Assembly (NCBI RefSeq): GCF_000633635.1
Contig: NZ_AYPQ01000001.1
Coordinates: 654,820 to 718,819, forward strand
Reading direction: 5' to 3'
Length of the DNA: 64,000 bases
Origin: Enterococcus crotali
GTDB lineage: Bacteria > Bacillota > Bacilli > Lactobacillales > Enterococcaceae
Positions 47,562 to 57,962 of this stretch are shown piece by piece. Under the pieces are notes generated by a model. It was not told the DNA's origin. It saw only the letters and a list, made by a program, of their open reading frames with translations, and made no database searches. The number at the start of each line of letters is the position of its first letter. The stretch's first letter is position 1. The position numbers and the translations under genes were made by a program.

Positions 47562-50033
47562 TTGGAAAAACGCCAAGATATTCAAGAGTTAACACTTGAA
47601 GAAGTAATGGGCGATCGTTTTGGAAGATATTCCAAATATATCATTCAAGAACGGGCCCTACCTGATATTCGTGATGGACTAAAACCTGTACAACGCAGAA
47701 TTTTATTTTCCATGAATAAAGATGGCAATACCTTTGAAAAAAGCTTTAGAAAATCCGCAAAATCTGTCGGTAATATCATGGGGAATTATCATCCTCATGG
47801 TGACAGTAGTATATACGAAGCTATGGTTCGCTTAAGTCAGGACTGGAAGCTTCGCGAAGTATTGATCGAAATGCACGGAAATAACGGTAGTATGGATGGG
47901 GATCCGCCAGCGGCAATGCGTTATACTGAAGCTCGCTTATCCGAACTGAGTGGAGAACTTTTAAGAGATATCGAAAAGGATACCGTCGATTTCGTTTGGA
48001 ATTTCGATGATACTGAAAAGGAACCTACAGTACTGCCCGCTAAATATCCTAATTTATTAGTAAATGGCTCCACTGGTATCTCGGCAGGTTATGCCACTGA
48101 AATTCCTACGCATAATTTAGCGGAGATCATTGACGGTACGATTTATTTAATTGATCATCCCAATGCGACACTAGATAAATTAATGGAATTTATTCCAGGT
48201 CCTGACTTTCCCACAGGTGGTATTTTGCAAGGAAAAGAAGAAATCAAAAAAGCCTATGAAACAGGTCGCGGAAAAGTGATTCTTCGTTCTAAAACTAGAA
48301 TTGAACCTTTAAAAGGCGGTAAACAACAAATTATTGTGACTGAAATCCCTTATGAAGTCAACAAAGCAACTTTAGTTAAAAAGATGGATGAAGTCCGCTT
48401 AAACAAAAAGATCGATGGTATTGCGGAAGTTCGTGATGAAAGTGATCGAACTGGGTTGCAAATCGCGATCGAACTTAAAAAAGATACAAATGCTGAAGGG
48501 ATTTTAAACTACCTTTTTAAAAATACCGAATTGCAAATCAACTATAATTTCAATATGGTAGCAATTGATAACATGACGCCGCAACAAGTCGGCTTAAAAC
48601 GTATTTTAGATAGTTATATTGCCCACCGTAAACAAGTGATCACTAACCGCAGTCAATATGAATTGAATAAGGCTAAAAAACGTCAACACATCGTTGCTGG
48701 TTTGATCAAAGCATTATCGATCTTAGATAAAGTAATTGAAACGATCCGTGGTAGTAAAGATAAAAAAGACGCTAAAATGAATTTAGTCAAAGCCTATGCA
48801 TTTACAGAAGAACAAGCAGAAGCAATCGTTACTTTACAATTGTATCGTTTAACCAATACAGATATTACGCAGCTTGAAAAAGAAGCGGAAGAGTTAAACC
48901 ACCTTGTTACAGAGCTAACGAAAATTCTAAGTGATGAAAAAGAATTATTCAACGTCATGAAAAAAGAATTACGTGAGGTCAAAAAACAATACGGAAATCC
49001 TCGCCTAACACGAATCGAAGATGAAATACAAGAAATCAAGATCGATACAAAAGTTCTGATCGCTCAAGAAGATGTAGTGGTTACTGTTACACATGAAGGG
49101 TACATCAAACGTAGCAGCTTACGCTCATACAGTGCATCAAAACCAGAGGAAGTTGGAATGAAAGATGGCGACTTCTTACTTTATACAGGTGAAGTCAATA
49201 CGCTCGATCATATTTTATTGATCACAAACAAAGCAAATGTAATCTATCGACCTGTCCACGAACTTCCAGATTTGAGATGGAAGGAAATAGGTGAACATAT
49301 TTCACAAGCTATTTTAAACCTTTCAGTCGATGAGTCAATCATTGCTGTCTACACCTACAAAGAGCTTTCTCCAACGAAAACATTTGTTTTCATGACAAAA
49401 GAAGGAATGATCAAACAGAGTAAAATGACCGACTTTGAACCATGGAGAACGTATAAGACTCGTCCGACAAACTGTATGAAGCTAAAATCTGAAACAGATG
49501 AAATCGTAAATGTCTATTTAACCAATGAACAAAAGATTTTAGACGTCTTTTTAGTTAGCCACCGCGGGTTCGGTTTACGTTATCCTTTAGAAGAGGTTCC
49601 TGTTGTAGGTGCTAAAGCGGCAGGTGTTAAAGCAATGAACTTGAAAGAAGAAGACTATGTTGTCAATGGCTTATTAGTTCATGAAGAGGGGGATACCCCA
49701 ATAGTGATCTTGACCCAACGAGGTAGTATCAAACGTATGCTAGCTCAAGAATTGCCACAACTCGGGCGTGCTAAACGTGGACTGATGGTTCTTAGAGAAT
49801 TGAAAAAGAATCCTCACCGTGTAACGTTTATGTCTGAAAGCAGTCCATTAGAATTACTAGTAACTACACAAAATGGGCAACAATACACAATTGATTCTGA
49901 AAAATATCCTATCAACGATCGAACGTCTAACGGTTCCTTTATGCTTGATGAAAAGCAAGATGGGGAAATTTTAGAGGTTCATGAGATGCACACTGCAGAA
50001 TTAGAACCAAAAACAGAAGAGCAGTCTAGTTAA
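47562..50033 (+). CDS. parC: DNA topoisomerase IV subunit A
   Basis: An 823-residue cleavage subunit. The N-terminal GDRFGRYSKYIIQERALPDI, the quinolone pocket HPHGDSSIYEAM and the catalytic Tyr in AMRYTEARLS are seen, then coiled coil and the C-terminal six-blade domain. TTG at 47562 is preferred to GTG 47553 because AGGGAG is 8-10 bases before it. In the quinolone region Ser82 and Glu86 (E. coli Ser80 and Glu84) have the susceptible residues. It overlaps none of parE, 12 bases away. Confidence 0.93.
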   Translation: MEKRQDIQELTLEEVMGDRFGRYSKYIIQERALPDIRDGLKPVQRRILFSMNKDGNTFEKSFRKSAKSVGNIMGNYHPHGDSSIYEAMVRLSQDWKLREVLIEMHGNNGSMDGDPPAAMRYTEARLSELSGELLRDIEKDTVDFVWNFDDTEKEPTVLPAKYPNLLVNGSTGISAGYATEIPTHNLAEIIDGTIYLIDHPNATLDKLMEFIPGPDFPTGGILQGKEEIKKAYETGRGKVILRSKTRIEPLKGGKQQIIVTEIPYEVNKATLVKKMDEVRLNKKIDGIAEVRDESDRTGLQIAIELKKDTNAEGILNYLFKNTELQINYNFNMVAIDNMTPQQVGLKRILDSYIAHRKQVITNRSQYELNKAKKRQHIVAGLIKALSILDKVIETIRGSKDKKDAKMNLVKAYAFTEEQAEAIVTLQLYRLTNTDITQLEKEAEELNHLVTELTKILSDEKELFNVMKKELREVKKQYGNPRLTRIEDEIQEIKIDTKVLIAQEDVVVTVTHEGYIKRSSLRSYSASKPEEVGMKDGDFLLYTGEVNTLDHILLITNKANVIYRPVHELPDLRWKEIGEHISQAILNLSVDESIIAVYTYKELSPTKTFVFMTKEGMIKQSKMTDFEPWRTYKTRPTNCMKLKSETDEIVNVYLTNEQKILDVFLVSHRGFGLRYPLEEVPVVGAKAAGVKAMNLKEEDYVVNGLLVHEEGDTPIVILTQRGSIKRMLAQELPQLGRAKRGLMVLRELKKNPHRVTFMSESSPLELLVTTQNGQQYTIDSEKYPINDRTSNGSFMLDEKQDGEILEVHEMHTAELEPKTEEQSS

Positions 50034-50060
50034 ACGAATGATCTGTTCTATAGAATTAAG

Positions 50061-50100
50061 AAAAGCGCCTTTCTGTACTAGTACAGAAAGGCGCTTTTTT
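50061..50100 (+). terminator. Terminator of parEC
   Basis: A 38-base perfect palindrome, AAAAGCGCCTTTCTGTAC centred on CTAG, ending in TTTTTT. Confidence 0.85.
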
Positions 50101-50240
50101 ATAACAGATTTCTTACTTTGTAAACTTCGCAATCCATTGTTAGTACACTAAATCACAAAGATTAAACCTTGATATATCAGCATTTTAAAGGTATTTTTCG
50201 AAAAATAAAGAAATAAGTTCAAAATATAGTAAGGAAAGGC

Positions 50241-50280
50241 TTGCATAAAAATGATGATGTGTTATACTAATCACATAAAG
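50241..50280 (+). promoter_or_regulatory. Promoter of pflBA with a Rex-like operator
   Basis: TTGCAT (50241-50246), 16-base spacer, TATACT (50263-50268) with an extended TGT. TGTG-x10-CACA overlaps the -10 (50258-50275), one base longer than the Rex consensus TGTGA-x6/7-TCACA. Redox control of pflB by Rex is known in relatives; here it is inference. Confidence 0.45.
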
Positions 50281-50319
50281 CTGTTACAATAGATTTCAGC
50301 ATACTAAGGAGGCCCCAAA

Positions 50320-52566
50320 ATGGAGCAATGGAAAGGCTTTAAAGGCGACAAATGGCAAACATCAGTAGATACACGTGACTTTATCCAAAGAAACTACACT
50401 GAATACACAGGTGATGATTCTTTCCTAGAGCCAATCGCGCCAAGTACTGATAAATTATGGACAAAATTACAGGAATTATTTGAAGTACAGCATGAAAAAA
50501 ATGGTGTATATGACATGGACACAAATATTCCTGCAACTGTTACTTCTCATGAACCTGGATACTTGATCAAAGAAGAAGAAAAAATCGTTGGTTTACAAAC
50601 AGATGTACCTTTGAAACAAGCATTTATGCCATTTGGTGGTATCAATATGGCAAACAACTCTTTAACTTCAAATGGTTACGAAGTAGACGCAGAAATGTCT
50701 AAAATCTTTACAGAGTGGAGAAAAACTCATAACCAAGGTGTTTTCGATGCCTATACTCCAGAAATGAGATCAGCTCGTAAAAATAAAATCATTACAGGTC
50801 TTCCAGATGCTTATGGCCGTGGTCGTATTATTGGTGACTACCGTCGTATTGCTTTATATGGTATGGACTTCTTGATTGCTGAAAAGAAAAAAGATTTAAG
50901 TAACACTGGTAACAAAGTAATGACAGACGATGTTATTCGTTTAAGAGAAGAAATTTCTGAACAAATCAGAGCAATGGCTGATCTTAAAGAAATGGCTTCA
51001 ACTTACGGTTTTGACATTTCTAAACCAGCAGCAAACGCTAAAGAAGCGATCCAATGGTTATACTTTGGTTACTTAGGCGCTATCAAATCACAAAATGGTG
51101 CAGCTATGTCTATCGGACGTATCTCTGCATTCTTAGATATCTATATCCAACGTGATTTAGAAGCTGGGGTAATCACTGAATTTGATGCACAAGAAATGAT
51201 CGATCACTTGATCATGAAATTACGTATGGTTAAATTTGCTCGTACGCCTGAATACAACCAATTATTCTCTGGTTACCCAATCTGGGCAACATTATCAATC
51301 GCTGGTATGGGCTTAGACGGACGTTCATTAGTAACTAAGAGTGATTTCCGTATCTTACACACATTAACAAACATGGGTCCATCTCCTGAACCTAACTTAA
51401 CTGTATTATACTCTTCACATTTACCAGTTGGATTTAGAACATTCGCTTCTAAAATTGCGAAACAAAGTTCATCTATCCAATTTGAAAATGATGACTTATT
51501 ACGCGCTAACTGGGGATCAGATGACTGTGCAATTGCATGTTGTGTATCTGCAACAGTTATGGGTAAAGATATGCAATTCTTCGGTGCTCGTGCCAACTTA
51601 GCTAAAGCTGTCCTTTATGCAATCAATGGTGGGGTAGACGAAAAAACGAAAATGCAAGTAGCTCCTAAATTCCGTCCAATGACTGGCGATACTTTAGACT
51701 ACAACGAATTTATCGATCGTTATAAAGATATTATGGATTGGTTAGCTGAATTGTATGTAAATACATTAAATGTTATCCACTACATGCATGATAAATATTC
51801 TTATGAAGCCGCTCAATTAGCTTTCATGGAAAGTAATTTACAACGTACATTCGCAACTGGTATTGCAGGGATTTCACATGCTGCAGACTCAGTAATGGCG
51901 ATCAAACACGGTAATGTACAAGTAATCCGTGACGAAGATGGTTTAGCAATCGATTATGTTCCTCAAAATGAGTTCCCAACTTATGGTAACGATAATGAAG
52001 AAGCAGACGCAATGGCTAACTGGATCCTTGAGTACTTCATGACTCAAATCAGACGTCAACATACGTACCGTAATGCGAAACCAACAACATCATTATTAAC
52101 AATCACTTCAAATGTTGTTTATGGTAAAGCAACTGGTAATACTCCAGACGGACGTCGCGCTGGCAAACCATTAGCACCAGGTGCTAACCCAAGTTACCAA
52201 GACGGAAAATTCTTAGGTGAGAAAAACGGTCTTTTAGCATCACTTAACTCAACTGCTAGATTAGAGTACACAAGTGCATTGGATGGAATTTCTAATACAC
52301 AAACAATCAACCCTAACGGTTTAGGTAAAGATGATGATACAAGAATCGACAACTTACGTAACGTAATGGACGGCTACTTTGACAAAGGTGGTTACCACTT
52401 GAACGTTAACGTGTTCACAAACGAATTATTATTAGATGCACAAGCACATCCAGAAAAATACCCTAACTTAACGATTCGTGTATCTGGATATGCCGTGAAA
52501 TTCCGTGACTTAACTCCTGAGCAACAAGCAGACGTTATCTCTAGAACTTCTCACGACAGACTATAA
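50320..52566 (+). CDS. pflB: Formate acetyltransferase (pyruvate formate-lyase)
   Basis: A 748-residue glycyl radical enzyme that cleaves pyruvate with CoA to acetyl-CoA and formate in anaerobic mixed-acid fermentation. The active-site pair Cys407-Cys408 stands in [11 protein letters not shown], and the radical Gly in RVSGYAVKF close to the C-terminus. AAGGAGG precedes the ATG. Codon use is markedly biased (frequent GGT, GTT, CCA), as for a highly expressed gene. It is followed by pflA. Confidence 0.95.
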   Translation: MEQWKGFKGDKWQTSVDTRDFIQRNYTEYTGDDSFLEPIAPSTDKLWTKLQELFEVQHEKNGVYDMDTNIPATVTSHEPGYLIKEEEKIVGLQTDVPLKQAFMPFGGINMANNSLTSNGYEVDAEMSKIFTEWRKTHNQGVFDAYTPEMRSARKNKIITGLPDAYGRGRIIGDYRRIALYGMDFLIAEKKKDLSNTGNKVMTDDVIRLREEISEQIRAMADLKEMASTYGFDISKPAANAKEAIQWLYFGYLGAIKSQNGAAMSIGRISAFLDIYIQRDLEAGVITEFDAQEMIDHLIMKLRMVKFARTPEYNQLFSGYPIWATLSIAGMGLDGRSLVTKSDFRILHTLTNMGPSPEPNLTVLYSSHLPVGFRTFASKIAKQSSSIQFENDDLLRANWGSDDCAIACCVSATVMGKDMQFFGARANLAKAVLYAINGGVDEKTKMQVAPKFRPMTGDTLDYNEFIDRYKDIMDWLAELYVNTLNVIHYMHDKYSYEAAQLAFMESNLQRTFATGIAGISHAADSVMAIKHGNVQVIRDEDGLAIDYVPQNEFPTYGNDNEEADAMANWILEYFMTQIRRQHTYRNAKPTTSLLTITSNVVYGKATGNTPDGRRAGKPLAPGANPSYQDGKFLGEKNGLLASLNSTARLEYTSALDGISNTQTINPNGLGKDDDTRIDNLRNVMDGYFDKGGYHLNVNVFTNELLLDAQAHPEKYPNLTIRVSGYAVKFRDLTPEQQADVISRTSHDRL

Positions 52567-52580
52567 TAAACTAAAAATTG

Positions 52581-52610
52581 AAGGGTTGACCTCGTGTCAG
52601 CCCTTTTTTT
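52581..52610 (+). terminator. Terminator between pflB and pflA
   Basis: AAGGGTTGAC pairs with GTCAGCCCTT (one G-T pair), then T-run. It may reduce but not abolish pflA expression. Confidence 0.7.
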
Positions 52611-52631
52611 AAAAGAAATGAGGAACAAGAA

Positions 52632-53396
52632 ATGACAACTCCTGTTATCGGTAGAATCCACTCTACAGAAAATTTTGGGACCGTTGACGGCCCTGGCGTT
52701 CGTTTCATCGTGTTTACACAAGGCTGCCGTATGCGCTGCCAATTTTGTCATAATCCTGATACTTGGAAAATCGGTTCTGGTGGACGTGAGGTTACAACGG
52801 ATGAAGTCTTAGATGAAGCAATCAAGTATCGTTCATATTGGGGCGAAAAAGGTGGAATCACTGTCAGTGGGGGCGAACCTTTACTTCAATTAGCTTTTTT
52901 AACAGACTTATTTAAAAAAGCCAAAGAAAAAGGAATACATACAACAATCGATACTTGTGGTAAACCATTCACAAGAGAAGAACCATTTTTCAGTGAATTT
53001 GAAGAACTAATGAAATATACTGACTTATTGTTATTTGACATCAAACATATTGATAATGAACAACATAAATTACTTACTTCATTAGGAAATGAAAATATTC
53101 TAGAAATGGCTCAATATCTTTCAGAAATCGGTAAACCCGTTTGGATTCGTCATGTGTTAGTTCCTGAACGCAGCGACTATGATGACTATTTAATTCGCTT
53201 AGATAGTTTTATTAAAACATTGAAGAATGTCGATAAGGTAGAAGTGTTACCTTATCATACGATGGGTAAATATAAATGGGATGAATTAGGCTTAAAGTAT
53301 CCACTAGATGGAATCGAACCGCCTAAAGAAGACCGCGTAGCAAATGCTAAAAAGTTACTTCATGTCAATGACTATCAACGATACGCAACAAGATAG
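52632..53396 (+). CDS. pflA: Pyruvate formate-lyase activating enzyme
   Basis: A 254-residue radical SAM enzyme that installs the glycyl radical on PflB. The 4Fe-4S motif CRMRCQFC (Cys-x3-Cys-x2-Cys), GSGGREVT and SGGEPLLQ are seen; the C-terminal VEVLPYHTMGKYKW is characteristic. AATGAGGAA precedes the ATG. It follows pflB, 65 bases downstream. Confidence 0.94.
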   Translation: MTTPVIGRIHSTENFGTVDGPGVRFIVFTQGCRMRCQFCHNPDTWKIGSGGREVTTDEVLDEAIKYRSYWGEKGGITVSGGEPLLQLAFLTDLFKKAKEKGIHTTIDTCGKPFTREEPFFSEFEELMKYTDLLLFDIKHIDNEQHKLLTSLGNENILEMAQYLSEIGKPVWIRHVLVPERSDYDDYLIRLDSFIKTLKNVDKVEVLPYHTMGKYKWDELGLKYPLDGIEPPKEDRVANAKKLLHVNDYQRYATR

Positions 53397-53401
53397 TTGA
53401 G

Positions 53402-53447
53402 AAAAATAGAAAAGAGCGGCATTTATTGTTGTTTCTTTTCTATTTTT
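53402..53447 (+). terminator. Terminator of pflA
   Basis: AAAAATAGAAAAGA and TCTTTTCTATTTTT form a 14-bp perfect stem. Confidence 0.65.
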
Positions 53448-53491
53448 GTTATTATTAATAATGAAGAAAAAAGAAGGAGTGAACTATTTTT

Positions 53492-54418
53492 ATGTCAAAA
53501 ATACTCGTTTTCGGACATCAAAATCCTGATACAGACGCAATTGGAGCTGCAATCAGCTTTGCATACTTACAAAAAGAACTTGGGAAAGAAACAGAAGCTG
53601 TAGCTTTAGGTGCACCTAGCGAGGAAACACAATATGCACTGGATTACTTCAATGTCGATGCACCAAGAATCGTAGAAAGTGCTGCTAGCGAAACAAATCA
53701 AGTAATGCTTGTCGATCACAATGAATTCCAACAAAGTATTTCCGATATTGCAGATCTAAATATCCTTGCAGTAGTCGATCACCATCGTATCGCGAACTTT
53801 GAAACAGCAGATCCGTTGTATTATCGTGCAGAACCAGTAGGATGTACAAGTACGATCGTATTAAAGATGTTTAAAGAAAATAATATCACCATTCCAAAAC
53901 CGATTGCTGGTATGATGGTATCAGCAATCATTTCTGATACGTTATTATTTAAGTCACCAACATGTACACAAGAAGATATCGATGCAGCGAATGAATTAGC
54001 CGATATTGCTGAAATCAATTTAGATGGTTATGGTTTAGACCTGTTAAAAGCCGGCACGAATCTAAGTGATAAAACGGCTGAAACTTTATTAGATTTGGAC
54101 GCTAAAAGCTTCCCTATGGGGGATAAGAACGTCCGTATCGCTCAAGTCAATACTGTTGACCTAAATGAAGTATTAGATCGTCAAGAAGAGCTTGAAGCTG
54201 CTATGAACAGCGCAAACGCTACAAACAACTATGATTTATTTGTATTGATCATCACGAACATTCTAAACAGTGATTCTGAGCTATTAGTTATTGGAGAATC
54301 AATCGACAAGGTGGAAGCTGCGTTTAATGTAAAACTTGATAACAATCGTGCGTTCTTAAACGGTGTTGTTTCTCGTAAAAAACAAGTTGTTCCTCAATTA
54401 ACAGAAGCATTTAGCTAA
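53492..54418 (+). CDS. ppaC: Manganese-dependent inorganic pyrophosphatase
   Basis: A 308-residue family II pyrophosphatase of the DHH superfamily. Metal motifs: [12 protein letters not shown] (His, Asp, Asp), the DHNE segment, VVDHHRI and [11 protein letters not shown]. It hydrolyses pyrophosphate from biosynthesis. AGAAGGAG precedes the ATG. In streptococci the same neighbour, a DUF1803 gene, follows. Confidence 0.94.
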   Translation: MSKILVFGHQNPDTDAIGAAISFAYLQKELGKETEAVALGAPSEETQYALDYFNVDAPRIVESAASETNQVMLVDHNEFQQSISDIADLNILAVVDHHRIANFETADPLYYRAEPVGCTSTIVLKMFKENNITIPKPIAGMMVSAIISDTLLFKSPTCTQEDIDAANELADIAEINLDGYGLDLLKAGTNLSDKTAETLLDLDAKSFPMGDKNVRIAQVNTVDLNEVLDRQEELEAAMNSANATNNYDLFVLIITNILNSDSELLVIGESIDKVEAAFNVKLDNNRAFLNGVVSRKKQVVPQLTEAFS

Positions 54419-54453
54419 AATTACACATCTGATTTATGAATTAGCAGCTTAAT

Positions 54454-54496
54454 AAACTACAGGTGGTGTTTTATATACTCCATCTGTAGTTTTTAT
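54454..54496 (+). terminator. Terminator of ppaC
   Basis: AAACTACAG.TGG pairs with CCA.CTGTAGTTT, then T-rich. Confidence 0.65.
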
Positions 54497-54528
54497 TTTA
54501 TCTAGGGGAAAGAAAGAGTGATGTTACT

Positions 54529-55463
54529 ATGGAAAATACAAGCTATTATTTTACCTCAAACAAAAACGAAAAAGAGCTAGATAACATAATTTCTGATCCA
54601 TTATTCAAAAAAATAATTGATTACCTTTCAGAGCACAAAAATCAAGAAGTGATTCTACGCCAAATAAAAGCAGCTATTCCAACTGATAGTAATTTGGAAT
54701 TATACTTGGACAAATTAATTAAATATAACCTAATTGAACGGAAAAACAGAAGATATTCGTTAGTATTTCCCGTTTATTCCGCTGAAGAAAAATTATTGGT
54801 TCCTGACTCAATAACTGATCTGTTAGAAAATCTTATTCAAGCAACGCCACCCCAAATCCATTACTTTATATTTGGAGAATGGTTATGGCCTTTACTTTTT
54901 GAAGAAGAGCAAGACAGTTATTTTTTGGTGTTCAAGCTTCCTCAAATACTATCCCACTCTTTCGTAAAAGAGAAGAGGGGAATAGTACGCTACAGTTTGT
55001 GTCTATTTATCAGGATGAAGTGATCCCTTTAGACTTAGCAAATTATTTCAACTTACTTTCAAAAAGACAAAAACTACCTGAACATTTTAAACCATTACAA
55101 GCAATCATCGGTGATGTTGATATCAATTATTTTATAGCACAAGTCCAAAAAGTGATTCGATCTGTCAAACGAAACACGTCAAGAGTCAAAAAGCAAAATA
55201 TCTTTGAACAGGCCTTGTTAACAACGAAGGATCTAAAAAGAAATCCTGAAGGAAAATTAATCTTGACGGCAACTCAACTTGATGATGTTACACTTTCTGA
55301 AGAAAATAAAATTATGCTAGACATGCTGAAAACGGAGTTAGTTCTATTTGGAACAACAATTGAAGAACGTAACCAACGTATATTCCTTAAAATGCAACTA
55401 TACAGTACTCTATTTAGCATTTGTTTTCCAAATCAAAAAAATATCAATTATTTTAAAGATTAG
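54529..55463 (+). CDS. DUF1803 family protein, frame broken by a 1-base deletion
   Basis: Recognised by the DUF1803 N-terminal pattern DPLFKKIIDYLSEH..VILRQIKAAIP and LIERKNRRYSLVFP. The frame is lost at about 54960-54980: a missing T in TTT (54960-54962) or G in GGGG (54977-54980) would join it to the downstream part, read as REEGNSTLQFVSIYQDEVIPLDL. Repaired length 311. Position after ppaC agrees with streptococcal genomes. Function unknown. The C-terminal part has no recognised motif. Confidence 0.7.
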
Positions 55464-55503
55464 TTCACTATAATTATATTATGTAAACTTAAAAAGAAAA
55501 TAG

Positions 55504-55542
55504 ACACCGTAACTTGATTTATGAATGGTCAAGCTACGGCGT
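55504..55542. terminator. Bidirectional terminator between DUF1803 and DUF2179 genes
   Basis: ACACCGTAACTTGA pairs with TCAAGCTACGGCGT (two mismatches or wobbles) around an AT loop. Confidence 0.55.
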
Positions 55543-55546
55543 TTAA

Positions 55547-56080
55547 CTAATTATTTCTTTTCCGGACCTTCTTTGTCCAAAAACCTCCAGATATAAATTT
55601 TGGTTCATATGAAATGATAAATGCTCTAGGCTCTTGCTCATTAATTAGTTTATAGAGACTACGTTCATTCTTACGTGGAGATAGAATTTCTAATATCATC
55701 CGTTCACCTTCACGACCGGCACCAAAACTTTGCGTAACGCCATATCCATGGTCTCTCAATATTTCCGGCAGATTCAGTTGCTCTGTAGAAGAGGGAAGGA
55801 TAGCCGTTACCATAATATAGCCTAGTGCTAAGTAATCTTCAATTTTAATGCCGACGCTGATTCCTACAGCATAACCAAGCGCATATACGACCAGATTCAG
55901 CGGATTATCTAAACGATTTAGCACCATGCTAAGGCCTAATACATAAATCGTTATCTCAGCCATACTAACTAAAGGAGCAATTAAGCGATAGCCTTTCATT
56001 GTAAGCATAAAACGGATCGTATTCAATGTGATATAAGAAAAATTGACCACAAAGATAGTGAGTAACATTTTAATATCCAT
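55547..56080 (-). CDS. DUF2179 (UPF0316, YebE-type) membrane protein
   Basis: A 177-residue protein: three membrane segments (about 7-25, 35-55, 61-78), the family pattern FSYITLNTIRFML, GYAVGISVGIKIEDYLALG, then the soluble DUF2179 domain with RDHGYGVT.. and GREGERMILEIL. Possible ligand-sensing domain; function unknown. GAGGAAT ahead of the start on the minus strand. It is transcribed alone and diverges from cls. Confidence 0.85.
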   Translation of the reverse strand: MDIKMLLTIFVVNFSYITLNTIRFMLTMKGYRLIAPLVSMAEITIYVLGLSMVLNRLDNPLNLVVYALGYAVGISVGIKIEDYLALGYIMVTAILPSSTEQLNLPEILRDHGYGVTQSFGAGREGERMILEILSPRKNERSLYKLINEQEPRAFIISYEPKFISGGFWTKKVRKRNN

Positions 56081-56225
56081 TTTTATTCATTCCTCTTTCC
56101 AATTAACGATATCAGCATATTATAGTACAACATTATGAGAAATGAAATAGGGAAAATCAAAATATAAGAACAGTTAAGATTTAGACAATGAGAACAACTG
56201 ATTATATGATATTCAGTGTTATTTC

Positions 56226-56254
56226 TTGGATGAATCTGTTGTTTTTGCTATAAT
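56226..56254 (+). promoter_or_regulatory. Promoter of cls
   Basis: TTGGAT (56226-56231), 17-base spacer, TATAAT (56249-56254) with an extended TGC before it. Confidence 0.65.
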
Positions 56255-56291
56255 CACTATATTACGTATTTTAAGGGAGAAATGAAATCGG

Positions 56292-57752
56292 ATGAGAATC
56301 TTTATCATCATACTTGTTCTGTTAGTGTTATTAAATACAACAGCAGCACTTATTACAGTTTTTAGAAAACCAAGAAGTATTTCAAGTGTTTTAGCTTGGA
56401 TCATGACTTTAGTATTTTTACCAGGAATCGGATTTATTATTTACCTCTTTTGCGGTAGAGGAATCAACGGTCAAAAAGTGTTTAAATTGACCGCACATGA
56501 CAAAGAAAAAATCACTGAGATCAAGAAAATGGTCGATGACGATAATCTAAAGTCAAATGAAAAATTGGATATCAATTTATTGACTGATGCACGTGTGTTG
56601 AACAAATACTTTAGAAATATGGATTCTTCACCATTAAGTAAACGAAATAGTTTAAAAATCTACACAGACGGGAAAGAAAAATTTGAAGCCTTATTCGAAG
56701 ACATCCGTCAGGCGAAAGAAACTGTTCATGTCGAATATTATTCTTTTTTTAATGATCGTATCGGGAATCAATTTTTAGATTTACTAGGCGAAAAAGTGAA
56801 AGAAGGAGTCGAAGTCCATCTGATCTATGATCCTTGGGGCTCTCCTGGAGCAAATAAAAAGTTTTTTGCAGCATTCGTTGCTTTGGGTGGGAAGGTAGCT
56901 CCTTTCATCACCTCCAAAAATATGATCAGTAAAACTCGCTTGAACTATCACTTACATCGCAAAATTGTCGTAATTGATGGGAAGATAGGGTGGACAGGTG
57001 GCTTTAACGTAGGTGATCAATATTTGGGTGAGAGCAAAAAATTCGGTTATTGGAGAGACACGCATATTCGTTTAGTCGGAACATCTGTTTTCTCATTGCA
57101 GGAAATTTTCATCATGGACTGGAATGCGTCCATTCAAGAAGAGTCTCACAAAATGGAATACTCAGAAAACTATTTCCAAATTGCTGAAGACAATGAACTT
57201 GGTGATTTAGCATTGCAAGTTGTTTCTGACGGACCTGATTCTGAAGAAGAAATTTTGAAAAGTGGTTTTATCAAAATGATTTTATCTGCTGAAAAATCGG
57301 TTTGGATCCAAACGCCGTATCTGATTCCGGATGACAGCATGATCAACGCTATTTTGATTGCAGTTCGCTCTGGAATCGACGTTCGAATTATGATTCCCTG
57401 TATGCCTGATCATCCGTTCATTTATCGTGCTACTCAGTACTACGCAAATTATTTACATAAGCGTGGTGTGAAAATTTATATGTATCAAAACGGCTTTTTA
57501 CATGCTAAAACGATGATCATTGATAATGAGATCTGCATGGTTGGAACAACAAATCAGGATATTAGAAGTTATGCATTGAATTTTGAAGTGAGCACGTTTA
57601 TCTATGATACGAGAATCGCATGGAAATTAACTCAAATTTTTGAATCTGATATGGATAAAAGTATTCTATTAACAGACGAAATAATCAAAAACCAATCTCA
57701 CTGGTTACGATTTAAACAAAATTTCTCACGATTATTATCACCAATATTATGA
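56292..57752 (+). CDS. cls: Cardiolipin synthase
   Basis: A 486-residue PLD-superfamily enzyme that makes cardiolipin from two phosphatidylglycerols. Two N-terminal membrane helices (about 2-22 and 33-53) are followed by two HKD motifs: HLHRKIVVIDG and HAKTMIIDNE. AAGGGAG precedes the ATG. In enterococci Cls changes are known in daptomycin resistance; whether this one is the implicated paralogue and carries such changes cannot be told here. Confidence 0.93.
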   Translation: MRIFIIILVLLVLLNTTAALITVFRKPRSISSVLAWIMTLVFLPGIGFIIYLFCGRGINGQKVFKLTAHDKEKITEIKKMVDDDNLKSNEKLDINLLTDARVLNKYFRNMDSSPLSKRNSLKIYTDGKEKFEALFEDIRQAKETVHVEYYSFFNDRIGNQFLDLLGEKVKEGVEVHLIYDPWGSPGANKKFFAAFVALGGKVAPFITSKNMISKTRLNYHLHRKIVVIDGKIGWTGGFNVGDQYLGESKKFGYWRDTHIRLVGTSVFSLQEIFIMDWNASIQEESHKMEYSENYFQIAEDNELGDLALQVVSDGPDSEEEILKSGFIKMILSAEKSVWIQTPYLIPDDSMINAILIAVRSGIDVRIMIPCMPDHPFIYRATQYYANYLHKRGVKIYMYQNGFLHAKTMIIDNEICMVGTTNQDIRSYALNFEVSTFIYDTRIAWKLTQIFESDMDKSILLTDEIIKNQSHWLRFKQNFSRLLSPIL

Positions 57753-57761
57753 TATTCAAAG

Positions 57762-57825
57762 AATCATATAAGCAAAAACAACGAGTCCGCTAGTAAAAGA
57801 ACTCGTTGTTTTTGCTTATATGATT
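57762..57825 (+). terminator. Terminator of cls
   Basis: A perfect 25-bp stem (57762-57786 and 57801-57825) with a 14-base loop; the outer part is AATCATATAAGC and GCTTATATGATT. Confidence 0.75.
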
Positions 57826-57962
57826 AAAACTGTAAAGAGGGAGAGAAGTTCTTGTGTATTTTTAATTTTATATTCTAGTTAACATAATATACATTATGCA
57901 AAGTAGATTTTAGATTAGGAAAAAGTACTTACTCTCTGATCTTTGTATCAATTGGGATTAAA

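Noticed and set aside
53397-53603. A 68-residue frame after pflA
   Set aside because: It runs through the terminator and into the ppaC gene in another frame.
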